From: Brevibacterium sp. | Lineage (GTDB): Bacteria > Actinomycetota > Actinomycetes > Actinomycetales > Brevibacteriaceae | Direction of reading: 5' to 3' | NCBI GenBank assembly: GCA_030457025.1 | Contig: JAKDSA010000007.1 | Span: 1-64,000 of the forward strand | Length of the DNA: 64,000 nucleotides | Part shown: one piece after another, positions 1 through 7,807 of the stretch | Layout: every line of letters begins with the position of its first letter | How positions within the stretch are numbered: the stretch's first letter is position 1 | Made by a program: the position numbers and the translations under genes | The notes under the pieces: generated by a model | What the model saw: only the letters and a program-made list of their open reading frames with translations | Database searches by the model: none | Told to the model about the DNA's origin: nothing

Positions 1-339
1 CAACACACCGATGTACTCGTTACTCCTCAGTCACCACACAGAAATCCGAAGAGCCGTATTTCCGGTTGATGATTAAGTCGGTTCTAGATTCGGTAACTGT
101 GGGGAGTCTATACGGTCGAGATTCAACTATGCGTCACTCAGCCCCTAGTGGCAGCGTTTTGGCGGTGTCCAATTGCCTTTCTGCTGCCGAGGACCCGTAT
201 TCTCGAGATCATGGGTTCAAGAGGTCGGAGGTAGTGGGGTAAGAAGGAAGTGTCGCAACGTGTGCGTTCGCGCCCGACTGAAGCGCCCTGGGTCCGTTGA
301 AAGCTCCGGTTTTTGGAAACGAGGGTCTGCGGTGTCGCA
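1..339. other. No recognisable gene (left edge of accessory region)
   Basis: I see no convincing coding region, RNA gene or repeat here. The only open frame is short, compositionally odd and lacks a credible ribosome-binding site. The G+C content is visibly lower than in the core part of the window, and the stretch leads straight into a decayed transposase, so it is probably mobile-element debris. Confidence 0.4.
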
Positions 340-638
340 GAGATTCAGGATCTCAATTCACTTCCATTCGCTACGGTGAACGCCTCGCGGATGTCGGCGC
401 GATTGTCTCGCTCATGACTGTCGGGGATTCGAGTGACAACGCCCTGGCCGAGACGGTCAAGGTCTAGCACAAGACCGAACTCTTCCGTGAACCTGCCAGA
501 TCCGGTACCTGGTGCACGGTCGAGGATTTGGAACTGGTGACCCTCGGGTGGGTGCACTGGTACAACACTCAGCGCTTCAACGGGTATCTCAGCGACGTGC
601 CGCCTGCGGAATTCGAGGAGGCGCTTCATGCTGACTAA
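340..638 (+). pseudogene. IS3-family transposase OrfB, C-terminal remnant
   Basis: The plus-strand frame ending at the TAA at 636-638 reads like the last ~95 residues of an IS3-family DDE transposase. It contains GSQFTS, RYGERLADVGA, VGDSSDNALAET and a C-terminal WYNTQRFNGYLSDVPPAEFE block; the sequence around GSQFTS is where the second catalytic Asp normally lies. A TAG at 465-467 interrupts the frame just after the catalytic-Glu block (ALAET), and everything upstream of about 340 (the first Asp and OrfA) is missing. It is therefore an inactive fragment. I saw no terminal inverted repeat with certainty. Confidence 0.75.
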
Positions 639-725
639 ACAGCGGCCGACTGGCTGTCGGAAATCAATTAACACGAGCCTCCACCAAACTCAGAGCGATT
701 CAAATCTCTTAAACCTTTTGGTTTC

Positions 726-820
726 TGAGACAGGCAGCTCGTTCGGTTTTGGAAACTCTCACTGCCCGACTTCACAGGGCAGAGCGTGTCTCGATAAATT
801 GTCTCACCGTAAACTGTCTT
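726..820. repeat. Repeated TGTCTC/TGAGACA motifs, possible recombinase site
   Basis: TGAGACAG lies at 726-733. Inverted or direct copies follow: TGTCTC at 787, TGTCTC at 800 and TGTCTT at 815. Their spacing (13 and 15 bp) just upstream of a serine recombinase gene resembles the multi-subsite res regions bound by resolvases. The same TGAGACAG octamer forms the ends of the IS at 6395-7657, so this could instead be an IS scar. The function is inferred from position and repetition only. Confidence 0.3.
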
Positions 821-861
821 ACGACCGTGACTATTTGGACTTTGTGAGTCATTCTTGGAGC

Positions 862-1440
862 ATGAGGCTTCTGGGATACACGCGAGTCAGTACTGCCGGA
901 CAAGGTGCGCAGCTCCAACTCGATGCACTCGTCGGTGCGGGAGTCCAGAAGCGAGATGTTTTCTCAGATGTGACCTCTGGGAGTAAGACGGCGAAACAGC
1001 GACCGGGAATGAGGCGGCTCCTCGATTACGCCGAGGACGGAGATACGGTAGTCGTATGGCGTATCGACCGCCCTGGCCGTTCGCTCCTTGATGTTCTGGC
1101 GACCGTGAACCACCTCCGAGACCAAGGCGTGAAAGTCCGATCCGTCTCAGACAACATCGACCCCGAGACATCCTCGGGTCGGATGATGCTGGGAATGCTC
1201 GCCACCCTGGCCGAGTATGAACGAGAACTCGTTACCGAACGGGTCAATGCCGGAATTGCAGCCGCCAAGCAGAACGGGACGAAGTTCGGCAGGCCACCAG
1301 TCGACGCGGACGAGATCGCGACGAAACTCGCGATCGCCGAAGATGCCAGGGCCAAGGGCCGGACTGCCAAGGACGCGGCACGCTTGGTTGGGTGGTCGAG
1401 AGCAACGTTGTATCGCCATCGGCAAGCTGCTGACACTTGA
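862..1440 (+). CDS. Serine recombinase (resolvase/invertase family)
   Basis: This 192-residue protein is a small serine site-specific recombinase, which cuts and rejoins DNA through a 5'-phosphoserine link. The catalytic block YTRVST is at residues 6-11, with nucleophile Ser10 and Arg8. The active-site arginines lie in WRIDRPGRS (residues 66-74); the usual form is RLDRLGRS, so Pro71 is a small deviation. The E-helix arginines follow at about 115-130. A helix-turn-helix of the Hin/resolvase type occupies about 167-187. The length matches Tn3-type resolvases. I chose the ATG at 862 because it places the family N-terminus (MRLLGYTRVS) correctly; the frame is open to 628 but that part is unlike the family. 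It may be the resolvase of a lost transposon. Confidence 0.85.
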   Translation: MRLLGYTRVSTAGQGAQLQLDALVGAGVQKRDVFSDVTSGSKTAKQRPGMRRLLDYAEDGDTVVVWRIDRPGRSLLDVLATVNHLRDQGVKVRSVSDNIDPETSSGRMMLGMLATLAEYERELVTERVNAGIAAAKQNGTKFGRPPVDADEIATKLAIAEDARAKGRTAKDAARLVGWSRATLYRHRQAADT

Positions 1441-1511
1441 AACACTGCGATCGGTTTGAAGACGTTACGCGAGGATCTAGATGCAACGACATGTAATTGA
1501 GACCATGGTGT

Positions 1512-2138
1512 ATGGACATTTTCGCCGCCATTGCCGATGAGCGCCGTCACCTTGCCGATCAACTCGCGGACCTAACGCCAGAACAACAATCGACTCAAAG
1601 CCTGTGCGTAGCCTGGACAGTCCACGATGTGCTTGCACACTTGACGATGCCACTCGATGTGAGTATGCCGCGGTTTGCCTTAGCCATGCTCTTGGCAGGT
1701 GGTAACTTCGATCGAGCGAACCGTCGCCTCACCCGACGACAAGCCGCACGCCCTTTTAACGACGTAGTTGATCTTTTGAGAGACAAAGCTGACTCTCATT
1801 TCACTCCACCCGGAGAAGGCCCGGAAGCCCCCCTCACCGACGTCATCGTGCACGGCCTCGACATTCGCTGGCCCCTCGGCCTCCCTAGCCAACTTCACGA
1901 AGAACGGGCCGATGTTGCGCTCACGGCCGTGATGAAAGCGCCGGCCAGTGTGGTGAAGAAGGGCGTCGTCGACGGGCTCCAATTCGAGGCGACTGACATG
2001 GATTGGAAGCACGGTTCTGGCCCGGCAGTATTTGGACCCGCTCAGGCACTGCTTCTTGGCATTACTGGGCGCGCCGAGGCGGTGAGCTCACTCAGTGGCG
2101 ACGGTGTCGAGCTCTTGAAGCATAGGGTCCTGTCGTGA
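1512..2138 (+). CDS. DinB-like / TIGR03083 (maleylpyruvate isomerase-type) protein
   Basis: The 208-residue product resembles the actinobacterial TIGR03083 group of DinB-fold four-helix proteins, which include mycothiol-dependent maleylpyruvate isomerases. The N-terminal helix (DIFAAIADERRHLADQLADL) is followed by CVAWTVHDVLAHLT, which contains the [SC]-x-W-x-[VI]-x-[DE]-[VL]-[LA]-AH pattern with the family's metal-ligand His. VIVHGLDIRWPLG supplies a second His. The substrate is unknown. I prefer the ATG at 1512; a TTG at 1497 is an in-frame alternative and neither has a strong Shine-Dalgarno sequence. It stands alone between a recombinase and a TfoX-like gene, consistent with accessory cargo. 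Confidence 0.7.
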   Translation: MDIFAAIADERRHLADQLADLTPEQQSTQSLCVAWTVHDVLAHLTMPLDVSMPRFALAMLLAGGNFDRANRRLTRRQAARPFNDVVDLLRDKADSHFTPPGEGPEAPLTDVIVHGLDIRWPLGLPSQLHEERADVALTAVMKAPASVVKKGVVDGLQFEATDMDWKHGSGPAVFGPAQALLLGITGRAEAVSSLSGDGVELLKHRVLS

Positions 2139-2236
2139 AATGTCGCGGACGGGTCTATAACTCGACGCAAGCAGGGGCGGTTAACCAGTGGATTCATCGC
2201 CGGTTCGCCGCAATTGGAGTGCTTTAGAGTAGTCAG

Positions 2237-2554
2237 ATGGCTATAGATCAAGATCTCGCCGAACAAGTTCGTTCGCTTCTCAGAGACGAGGCGACGAGCG
2301 AGAAATACATATTTGGGGGTTTGGCGTTTCTTATCGCGGGTTATATGGCAGTTGCGGTCGGTGACGAGGGCCTGCTCATACGGGTCGCCCCTGACGCCGA
2401 GTGGATCACCGGAGATCCTCGTGCGAGTAACGCGATGCCTGGACGTGCCATGCGAAACTGGCGCTCTTTCAGCATTACCGCCGACAGCACAGAACTGGTT
2501 GAGCTGGTCGCTCACAGTGTCGAGCAAGCTAAAACTCTGCCGCCGAAGAAGTAG
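2237..2554 (+). CDS. TfoX N-terminal domain protein
   Basis: This 105-residue protein matches the stand-alone TfoX/Sxy N-terminal domain family in length and signature. It has an N-terminal helix (DQDLAEQVRSLL), then YIFGGLAFLIAGYMAVAVGDEGLLIRV corresponding to the conserved MFGGL-F-hG-hM core, and a C-terminal WRSFSI-TADS segment. In gamma-proteobacteria full-length TfoX controls competence. The small actinobacterial relatives have no established function, so no role in competence is claimed. The ATG at 2237 is the natural start. It is a single gene in the accessory region. Confidence 0.75.
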   Translation: MAIDQDLAEQVRSLLRDEATSEKYIFGGLAFLIAGYMAVAVGDEGLLIRVAPDAEWITGDPRASNAMPGRAMRNWRSFSITADSTELVELVAHSVEQAKTLPPKK

Positions 2555-3215
2555 CCGGCTTCGTTGCTCAAACCCCGCAACACCATCGGCGAGTCGCGGG
2601 AGGGGCTAGGCCAAATGAAACCGCCCTGTCACAATCAAATATTGATCTCGGAAGCGACTGACCCGACCGCCTTGGAGAGCTGTAAGATGGCCGCCACTTT
2701 TCGGTAAAGCCCACAGCAATGAAAGCAAAGTTGCTTGTTGGTCAAAATCGATCGTGTGCGCACCTATAGGCGCGGTGGGCGTGCGCAATACGGTCAGGCC
2801 CTAGGCCGTGAAGGCAACGTGGCCCGCGTCGACGCCTTCCAGGAAATGGGTGATTTAGGAACCTCCGTCATCGGGAGTCCTCAACTCTCGACCAGCAACC
2901 GACGAGCTCAACCCACTACCCACTCATCTGCAAAAGGCCACGATGACGTATTCAAGGTCGCTAAATCAGCGGGCTGCGGTCAGGCGGGGCTAAATGGAAG
3001 ACTACTGCGGCCCGTCAGGAAATCCGGAATAGGGGGTGAAGTACTGCCATCATCTGAGAGGCCTCGACATCCACTCGACCACCAAGGTCGCTCATTGACG
3101 AACTCATCTGTGAAGTAGCTGAAAAGCTCAGACCCGAAACGCCGGGGAGAAGCTTGAAAGACGGCTGTCCTAAGTGTTACATGAGCTTAAAGGAAGTTGA
3201 GTAGAAGGTGTGAGA
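2555..3215. other. 660 bp without a recognisable gene
   Basis: A plus-strand frame at 2735-3118 (127 codons) is open, but its product resembles no family I know, is rich in Arg/Gly/Ser, lacks a clear Shine-Dalgarno and has poor codon periodicity. I do not call it. Nothing here resembles an RNA gene or transposase. Its position in front of a truncated gene and an IS suggests degraded mobile DNA. Confidence 0.4.
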
Positions 3216-3506
3216 ATGATTCGTGGTGTGTGGTCTCGGTCGGTAGGAATGATACTTGTCATCATTCTTCTTGCAACTCTCGGATCGTTCGACCCGATCA
3301 GCCCACCGGCTGCGGCTGACGAGAAGGTCAAGCAAGTGTCGCCTGAAACGGCTACGAGCACGACAGACCAACCGAAGCCCCTGGCGCCGCTACCAACAAA
3401 AAACGGCGAAGACCCATCTCTGCCCGAAACGCCAGACGAGATGGGGACTGATGCAAAGAAGGGTGACAGCGTGAGTGTCATGCTGCGAGAGCAGCTGGCT
3501 CTATGA
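3216..3506 (+). pseudogene. Secreted/lipid-anchored protein, 5' fragment cut by an IS
   Basis: The genuine part runs from the ATG at 3216 to about 3443 and encodes a signal peptide (VWSRSVG, then a hydrophobic MILVIILLATLG stretch, with a likely cleavage after PAAA near residue 34). A low-complexity Pro/Thr/Ser/Glu linker follows, which is typical of the start of a large secreted protein. From about 3443 the sequence is the end of an IS, and the frame stops inside it at 3504-3506. The rest of the gene is not found on the other side of the IS, so it is deleted or moved. The original family cannot be told from the leader alone. A GTG at 3210 is an alternative start. Confidence 0.5.
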
Positions 3507-4380
3507 TTGCTTCGTACTCTACTGGTGTCAATCGACCCAACCGGGCTTGTCGGCGACGTCGGTGATATGTCCGCTCGATCCAGGTCACGATCGCGATTCT
3601 CAACTGGTCGCGAGTGACCCACCGGCGACGGTCGAGAACGTTCTTCTGCAACAGGGCGAAGAACGATTCCATGGCCGCGTTATCGCCCGCTGCGCCGACT
3701 CGTCCCATCGACCCGATGATGCCGTGACGGGCCAAAGCCCGAGTGAATTTCTTCGATCTGAATTGGCTGCCGCGGTCGCTGTGCGTCACGCATCCGGCCA
3801 CGTCACCGCGCCTGGTCACAGCCATCTCGAGGGCATCAACGGCCAGGCGCGCCTTCATCCTCGAGCTGATCGAATAGCCGACGATGCGTGACGAGTAGGC
3901 GTCCTTGACCGCGCAGAGGTAGAGCTTACCCTCATTCGTATGGTGCTCCGAAATGTCGGTCAACCACAGCTGATTCGGTCCATCAGCTCTAAACTCGTGC
4001 CTGGTCCGTCCGTCGGCATCGACAACCGCGCACAGATCGTCGTGGACCGGTGGTCCCGGCTTCTTCCCGTTCTTGGCCCGGCCCTTGCCGAAGGCGGAGA
4101 ACCAGTCATTGGCCGAACACAACCGCCACGCAGTGCGTGCCGCCATGGGTTGGCCGGCCGCTTCGGCTTCGTCAGCGAGGTATCGGTACCCGAACTCGGG
4201 ATCATCACGGTGGGCATCGAAGAGCGCATTGGCCCGATATGCCTCAACGAGATCGGTATCAGGGACAGGCGCGGCCAGCCACCGGTAGTAGGGCTGGCGG
4301 GAGAGCTTCAAGACCCGGCACGACACCGCCACGGGGATCCCGTCGGCGGCGAGCTCTCTCACGAGCGGGTAGAGCCTTTT
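3478..4380 (-). CDS. IS3-family transposase OrfB (DDE integrase domain)
   Basis: This frame encodes the catalytic half of the transposase. An HTH_21-like start (VKRLYPLVRELAADG) is followed by the integrase core. The DDE residues lie in QLWLTDISEH (Asp), THSDRGSQF (Asp) and NAAMESFF (Glu), so it looks intact. No good start codon lies near its beginning. The frame stays open to 4542, overlapping OrfA out of frame. It is most likely made as an OrfAB fusion by a -1 slip on the AAAAGG stretch at 4375-4380, where OrfA reads TCA-AAA-GGC and OrfB reads GTC-AAA-AGG. This expression mode is the rule in IS3; the exact slip site is my inference. Confidence 0.8.
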   Translation of the reverse strand, partial: KRLYPLVRELAADGIPVAVSCRVLKLSRQPYYRWLAAPVPDTDLVEAYRANALFDAHRDDPEFGYRYLADEAEAAGQPMAARTAWRLCSANDWFSAFGKGRAKNGKKPGPPVHDDLCAVVDADGRTRHEFRADGPNQLWLTDISEHHTNEGKLYLCAVKDAYSSRIVGYSISSRMKARLAVDALEMAVTRRGDVAGCVTHSDRGSQFRSKKFTRALARHGIIGSMGRVGAAGDNAAMESFFALLQKNVLDRRRWVTRDQLRIAIVTWIERTYHRRRRQARLGRLTPVEYEAIIEPAALAA

Positions 4381-4667
4381 GACGGCAGGTTCGCCTGTGA
4401 CAGATAGGCGGCCGCGCGGCGTAGGACCTCGTTCTCCTGCTCCAGCAGACGATTGCGCCGACGCATCTCTCGTAGTTCGGCGGACTCGTCGCTGGTGTTG
4501 CCGGGTTTGTTGCCGGCATCGATTTCTGCTTGGCGCAGCCATTTGTTGATGGTGCCTTCGTGGACTCCGAAGTCCTTGGCGATCTGTCCGATCGTCGTCT
4601 TGGAATCCCTGGTCTGGACGACGCGGATGACGTCGTCGCGGAATTCTTTCGGGTAGGGCTGTGGCAT
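4359..4667 (-). CDS. IS3-family transposase OrfA (HTH)
   Basis: This 102-residue OrfA protein has an N-terminal HTH_Tnp_1 domain (PYPKEFRDDVIRVV, then TIGQIAKDFGVHEGTINKWLRQAE) and a C-terminal leucine-zipper-like helix (LREMRRRNRLLEQENEVLRRA). It binds the IS ends and dimerises. The ATG at 4665-4667 gives the usual OrfA length; an upstream in-frame start at 4700 would add residues unlike the family. Its 3' end overlaps OrfB in the -1 frame, as is usual for this IS family. Confidence 0.8.
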   Translation of the reverse strand: MPQPYPKEFRDDVIRVVQTRDSKTTIGQIAKDFGVHEGTINKWLRQAEIDAGNKPGNTSDESAELREMRRRNRLLEQENEVLRRAAAYLSQANLPSKGSTRS

Positions 4668-4728
4668 GGTGTCTATCCTTCCAGGCTTGCCTATGAACAA
4701 GCCAGATTAGATGTCACCTAACCCTGCA

Positions 4729-5424
4729 TCAGTCCCATTCGTCTGCGGGCCCCAGTCGCAACCAACTGGACAGTAGTGAGCCTGCGATCATGGCTGTTGC
4801 GGCTCCACACATGGTTCCTGCCCAGGCGGCGAGTGTTTTTGTTGAGAGGCCGTGGGTGAAGAACAGCACCGCGGTGAGCACAAGGACGATGCTGACGGTC
4901 GTGTAGAGCAGTGGGGATCCGCCAGTTGAGACCCCGCCGATCAGGAAGGCCCAGATGAACAAGGCTGAGGCCAGGAGGGAGGCGATTGCGCGGATACCTT
5001 TGCCGCCGATGACGAGAAGGACGACGATGATGACGATGATGGTGAAGATGGCAAGTTTGATTGCGCGGTCGTGTGAGTGGAATGTGTACACGGTGTCTGA
5101 GTCGGGGCTATTTGAGGCGTAGAGGATGGCTCGGTCGTCGTTGGAGGCGTGTGAGAGCCAGGCGTCGCGGAAGAGCATCACCTCGACTTGGTGCCCGGTG
5201 TTTAGAGTGCCGGTGGCTTGGCCGCAGGGAACTTCGTCGGTGACGTTCTCGCAGTCGGTGTAGGACACGTCAGAGAGAACAGCAGAGGGGTAAGTCGTAC
5301 CGGTTGTGCTGGGTTGGTGGGGCCACAGTGCGATGACGAGGGGAATGAGGGTCACAGCAATGACCACGACAACCGCTGTGGAGAGGCGGGTGCCGTGGTC
5401 AAGGCGTGAAATGAGCGTTTTCAT
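4729..5424 (-). pseudogene. YibE/F-family membrane protein, 3'-truncated by the IS
   Basis: The 231-residue product begins like actinobacterial YibE/F proteins. It has an N-terminal transmembrane segment (about residues 17-34), an extracytoplasmic domain with two cysteines (SYTDCENV and EVPCGQA), and then closely spaced membrane helices (about 117-137, 144-162, 170-190 and 198-218). Family members are normally near 400 residues, so the last helices are missing. The frame runs into the IS end and stops after EWD within its terminal repeat. Its start overlaps the stop of the redoxin gene upstream (ATGA at 5421-5424), indicating coupled translation. YibE/F function is not established. Confidence 0.7.
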
Positions 5425-5720
5425 GCGCTCAGATCATGGGAATGTGTCGGTGACTGGAGGGTCGGTGATGGTGCTGCAGCGCGTTCGGCTGCGATTGCCT
5501 GGGCGATCTTGTCGGGCCTGAGATCGGACCACGAGTCGGTGGGTGTTTCGACATAGGGTGCTGTGGCGTGGCCTGCGGCTTTGATCTCCTTGAGTTTGTC
5601 GAGGTTTTCGGGAGCGGAGAGGTCCTTCACGGTCGGTGGGAACCCTGCTCGCTTGAAGAAGTCGATCGTGCTTTTACACTTGCTGCATTGTGGAGCCGAC
5701 CACACAGTGATGTTCGACAT
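5421..5720 (-). CDS. nrdH: NrdH/glutaredoxin-like redoxin
   Basis: This 99-residue thioredoxin-fold protein has the active site CSKC at residues 12-15 (SAPQCSKCKSTIDFFKRAG). TAPYVET follows, holding the cis-Pro, and then a NrdH-like WSDLRPDKI segment in place of the glutaredoxin GSH-binding pattern. NrdH proteins reduce class Ib ribonucleotide reductase with electrons from thioredoxin reductase. This copy sits in an accessory region without nrdE/F or nrdI, so it may serve another partner. The start at 5718-5720 follows a strong GAGGAGG Shine-Dalgarno. The longer frame upstream lacks one. The last ~15 residues are an unusual Ser/Pro/His tail. Confidence 0.75.
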   Translation of the reverse strand: MSNITVWSAPQCSKCKSTIDFFKRAGFPPTVKDLSAPENLDKLKEIKAAGHATAPYVETPTDSWSDLRPDKIAQAIAAERAAAPSPTLQSPTHSHDLSA

Positions 5721-5765
5721 TGGTTCCTCCTCGGTTGGGGTGGTCATGATGGTCACCTCGGCTCG

Positions 5766-6347
5766 TCATTCTGTTTCGTTGGGGTTCCAATCGTGGGGGT
5801 TTTCGGCCACGACTCGCTCGCTCTTATCGCGTTTAGCTTCCTGTTCTGCACCGTCAATGACGAGGGTGTAGAACTCTTCCTGCCCGTAGTCGTTGTCCTT
5901 CCGGATCCCGTAGGACAGTGTGTTGGCCCACCATCCGGCCCAGGTCAGTGATTGCGCTGCGGTGAGGACCTCTTCGCGGTTGTCGGGGTACTCAGTGTCG
6001 TCGCCGAGGAGGGTGGAGAGAACGCTGAACCGGTCACGGCGGGCGCTTTCGACGAGACCGGATGAAACCATCCGATCGGTACCTTCAAGTTCCGGTAGGT
6101 CGTGCGTGGTTTCGAAGGCCTCGGTCTCGAGCATCAGTTGGTTAAGGAAGGTCTCGGTGTCGGATTTTCGTTGCTTCTTGAAGCAGTTGGGGCAGATCAT
6201 CCCGTTCTGGTCTTTGCCTGCTTTCGTGGCGTAGAAGTCTGATCGTGCCGCTTGGGCGCGTCTCGAGGGCGGGACTTTTGAGAGGTCGGTGCTGGCGGTG
6301 TGGCCGCATTTGTACTTGACGGGGTAGTGGGTGGGAATTTTGCTCAT
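5766..6347 (-). CDS. Zinc-ribbon-like hypothetical protein
   Basis: I do not recognise this 193-residue protein as a named family. Its N-terminal part has CGH at residues 14-16 and CPNC at 52-55, arranged like a split zinc ribbon. The remainder is acidic and probably helical, with no membrane segment. Proteins of this style occur on actinobacterial plasmids and islands. The ATG at 6345-6347 is preceded by AAGGAACC. It probably heads a leftward unit with the redoxin (46 bp downstream) and the yibE/F fragment. An IS end lies about 47 bp upstream of its start, so its original promoter has probably been displaced. Confidence 0.55.
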   Translation of the reverse strand: MSKIPTHYPVKYKCGHTASTDLSKVPPSRRAQAARSDFYATKAGKDQNGMICPNCFKKQRKSDTETFLNQLMLETEAFETTHDLPELEGTDRMVSSGLVESARRDRFSVLSTLLGDDTEYPDNREEVLTAAQSLTWAGWWANTLSYGIRKDNDYGQEEFYTLVIDGAEQEAKRDKSERVVAENPHDWNPNETE

Positions 6348-6424
6348 CACGGTTCCTTTGTTGGTGTGGACTTGTGTGCGGCCGTATGGTTTTGTGAGAC
6401 AGGTTTTAAGGAGCACTCACAAAC

Positions 6425-6718
6425 ATGACCACCAGGAAGAAGTACACCCGGAAGTTCAAAGACGAGGCCGTTGAGCTCTTCCTCGCCTCCGATCTCCCGA
6501 TCACTCAAGTGGCTGCGAAAGTCGGGGTGAAGGCCGGGACTCTGGGCAACTGGATCAAGAAATACCGCGAAGAGAATCCCGACAAATTCGACACCGGCGA
6601 ACAGGAATCCGTGTCGTTTGCCGAACACCAAAAGGTCGTGGCTGAGAACGCGAAACTCAAACAGGAGATCGAGTTTTTGGGAAAAGTCAGCGCCTTCTTT
6701 GCCGCGAAGCAACAGTAG
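6425..6718 (+). CDS. IS3-family transposase OrfA (HTH)
   Basis: This 97-residue OrfA protein has a helix-turn-helix (KYTRKFKDEAVELF, then ITQVAAKVGVKAGTLGNWIKKY) followed by a coiled segment (EHQKVVAENAKLKQEIEFLGK) that ends in the typical AFFAAKQQ. It starts at an ATG 30 bp inside the left IR and has an AAGGAG sequence upstream (6407-6412). OrfB follows in the -1 frame, so the two are probably also made as a fusion. Confidence 0.85.
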   Translation: MTTRKKYTRKFKDEAVELFLASDLPITQVAAKVGVKAGTLGNWIKKYREENPDKFDTGEQESVSFAEHQKVVAENAKLKQEIEFLGKVSAFFAAKQQ

Positions 6719-6768
6719 ACGACCTCTACGAGTTCATCGAAGCAGAGAAGGCGGCCTACTCCATTGCC

Positions 6769-7632
6769 ATGATGTGCAGGGCTCTCAAGGTCTCAAGGGC
6801 CTCGTTCTACCGGTGGCGGACCCCGACAGGGCCTTCGCCGCGAGCTGCCCGTCACGCGATGCTCGTCGAGGCGGTCACGGCAAAGTATGACGAGTGTGCC
6901 GGTCGTGCCGGCCGGGACCAACTGACTCGACTGCTCAACGCCGACGGCATCGCGGTCTCGGAATCAACCGTCGGGGTGATTCTGCGCGAGTCCAGTCTGC
7001 GCGCGGTCAGGGTCAGGGCTTGGAAGACCACGACTGTCCAGGATCCGCAGGCCAACGTCGCCCATATCGGCAATCACATGCTCGATGAGGAGGGGAATCG
7101 GGACTTCTCCTCGTCGGTGCCCGGGGCCCGGCTGTGCGGCGACATCACCTACTTAAAGACCGAGGAAGGGTGGTTGTATCTGGCCACGGTCATCGATTTG
7201 TGCACCGGCATGGTCATCGGGTGGAACATGGATGATCACATGCGTGCCAGTCTGTGCATCGAGGCTCTCGTCATGGCTCGCGACCACGGATACATGGACT
7301 CTGAACAGGCAATATACCACTCAGACAGAGGGGCACAATACACGTCGGTGCAGTTCCAGAAGTGGTGTGCAGGAAACAATGTCACCCAGTCGATGGGCGC
7401 GGTCGGGGTGTGCTGGGACAACGCGGTCGCGGAGAACTTCTTCTCGCATTTGAAGACGGAGTTCTATCACCATCACAGCTTCGCAACGCGGCTGGCGGCC
7501 AGGACCGCGGTGATGGACTACATCGAGTCTTGGTACAACCGACAGCGCCCGAATGCCAGGGCAGATCATCGTGTCCCGGTGCAGGCCTTGAACGACTACC
7601 GCGAGAGTGGCCAGACCGGCCTGGCGGCGTAA
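6769..7632 (+). CDS. IS3-family transposase OrfB (DDE integrase domain)
   Basis: The 287-residue catalytic protein has the DDE core: LCGDITYLKTEEGWLYL (first Asp), YHSDRGAQYTS (second Asp) and NAVAENFFSHLKTE (Glu), then the family C-terminus WYNRQRPNARADHRVP. An HTH_21 region lies at the start (CAGRAGRDQLTRLLNADGI). The frame stays open upstream through ATVDDLYEFIEAEKAAYSIAM, so the ATG at 6769 may be internal to an OrfA-OrfB frameshift product. No disabling change is visible, so the element may be active. Confidence 0.8.
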   Translation: MMCRALKVSRASFYRWRTPTGPSPRAARHAMLVEAVTAKYDECAGRAGRDQLTRLLNADGIAVSESTVGVILRESSLRAVRVRAWKTTTVQDPQANVAHIGNHMLDEEGNRDFSSSVPGARLCGDITYLKTEEGWLYLATVIDLCTGMVIGWNMDDHMRASLCIEALVMARDHGYMDSEQAIYHSDRGAQYTSVQFQKWCAGNNVTQSMGAVGVCWDNAVAENFFSHLKTEFYHHHSFATRLAARTAVMDYIESWYNRQRPNARADHRVPVQALNDYRESGQTGLAA

Positions 7633-7807
7633 GAGAAATCATCAACGAACTGTCTCAAAAACTTGACGAGCGCAGTGCACGAAGTTCGGGCACACGCGAT
7701 GTCAGTGTTTGTCGCTGGAGACGTGGCGGGGATCATTACGCCAGTGATTAGGGGATTGTTTCGCGCTTGAGTGAGCTTCCCCGCAAGTCGTGGACACGTG
7801 AACCACG

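Larger units (their letters stand above)
3443..4737 (-). mobile_element. IS3-family insertion sequence (first copy)
   Basis: The element is about 1.3 kb, with two overlapping minus-strand transposase frames. Its ends are imperfect inverted repeats. The left end reads GGGACTGATGCA, six unmatched bases, then GGTGACA. The right end, read inward on the minus strand, has the same GGGACTGATGCA and GGTGACA with the same spacing. I see no obvious 3-bp target duplication. The two flanks come from unrelated, oppositely oriented truncated genes, so DNA next to it was deleted or rearranged after insertion. Confidence 0.8.
6395..7657 (+). mobile_element. IS3-family insertion sequence (second copy, different type)
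   Basis: The element has two plus-strand transposase frames bounded by inverted TGAGACAG (6395-6402) and CTGTCTCA (7650-7657). Matching GTTTT-type runs lie just outside these octamers, so the true tips may be a few bases further out. The transposase differs from those of the other two elements in the window. I see no clear short target duplication. The left end lies immediately upstream of the zinc-ribbon gene. Confidence 0.75.
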
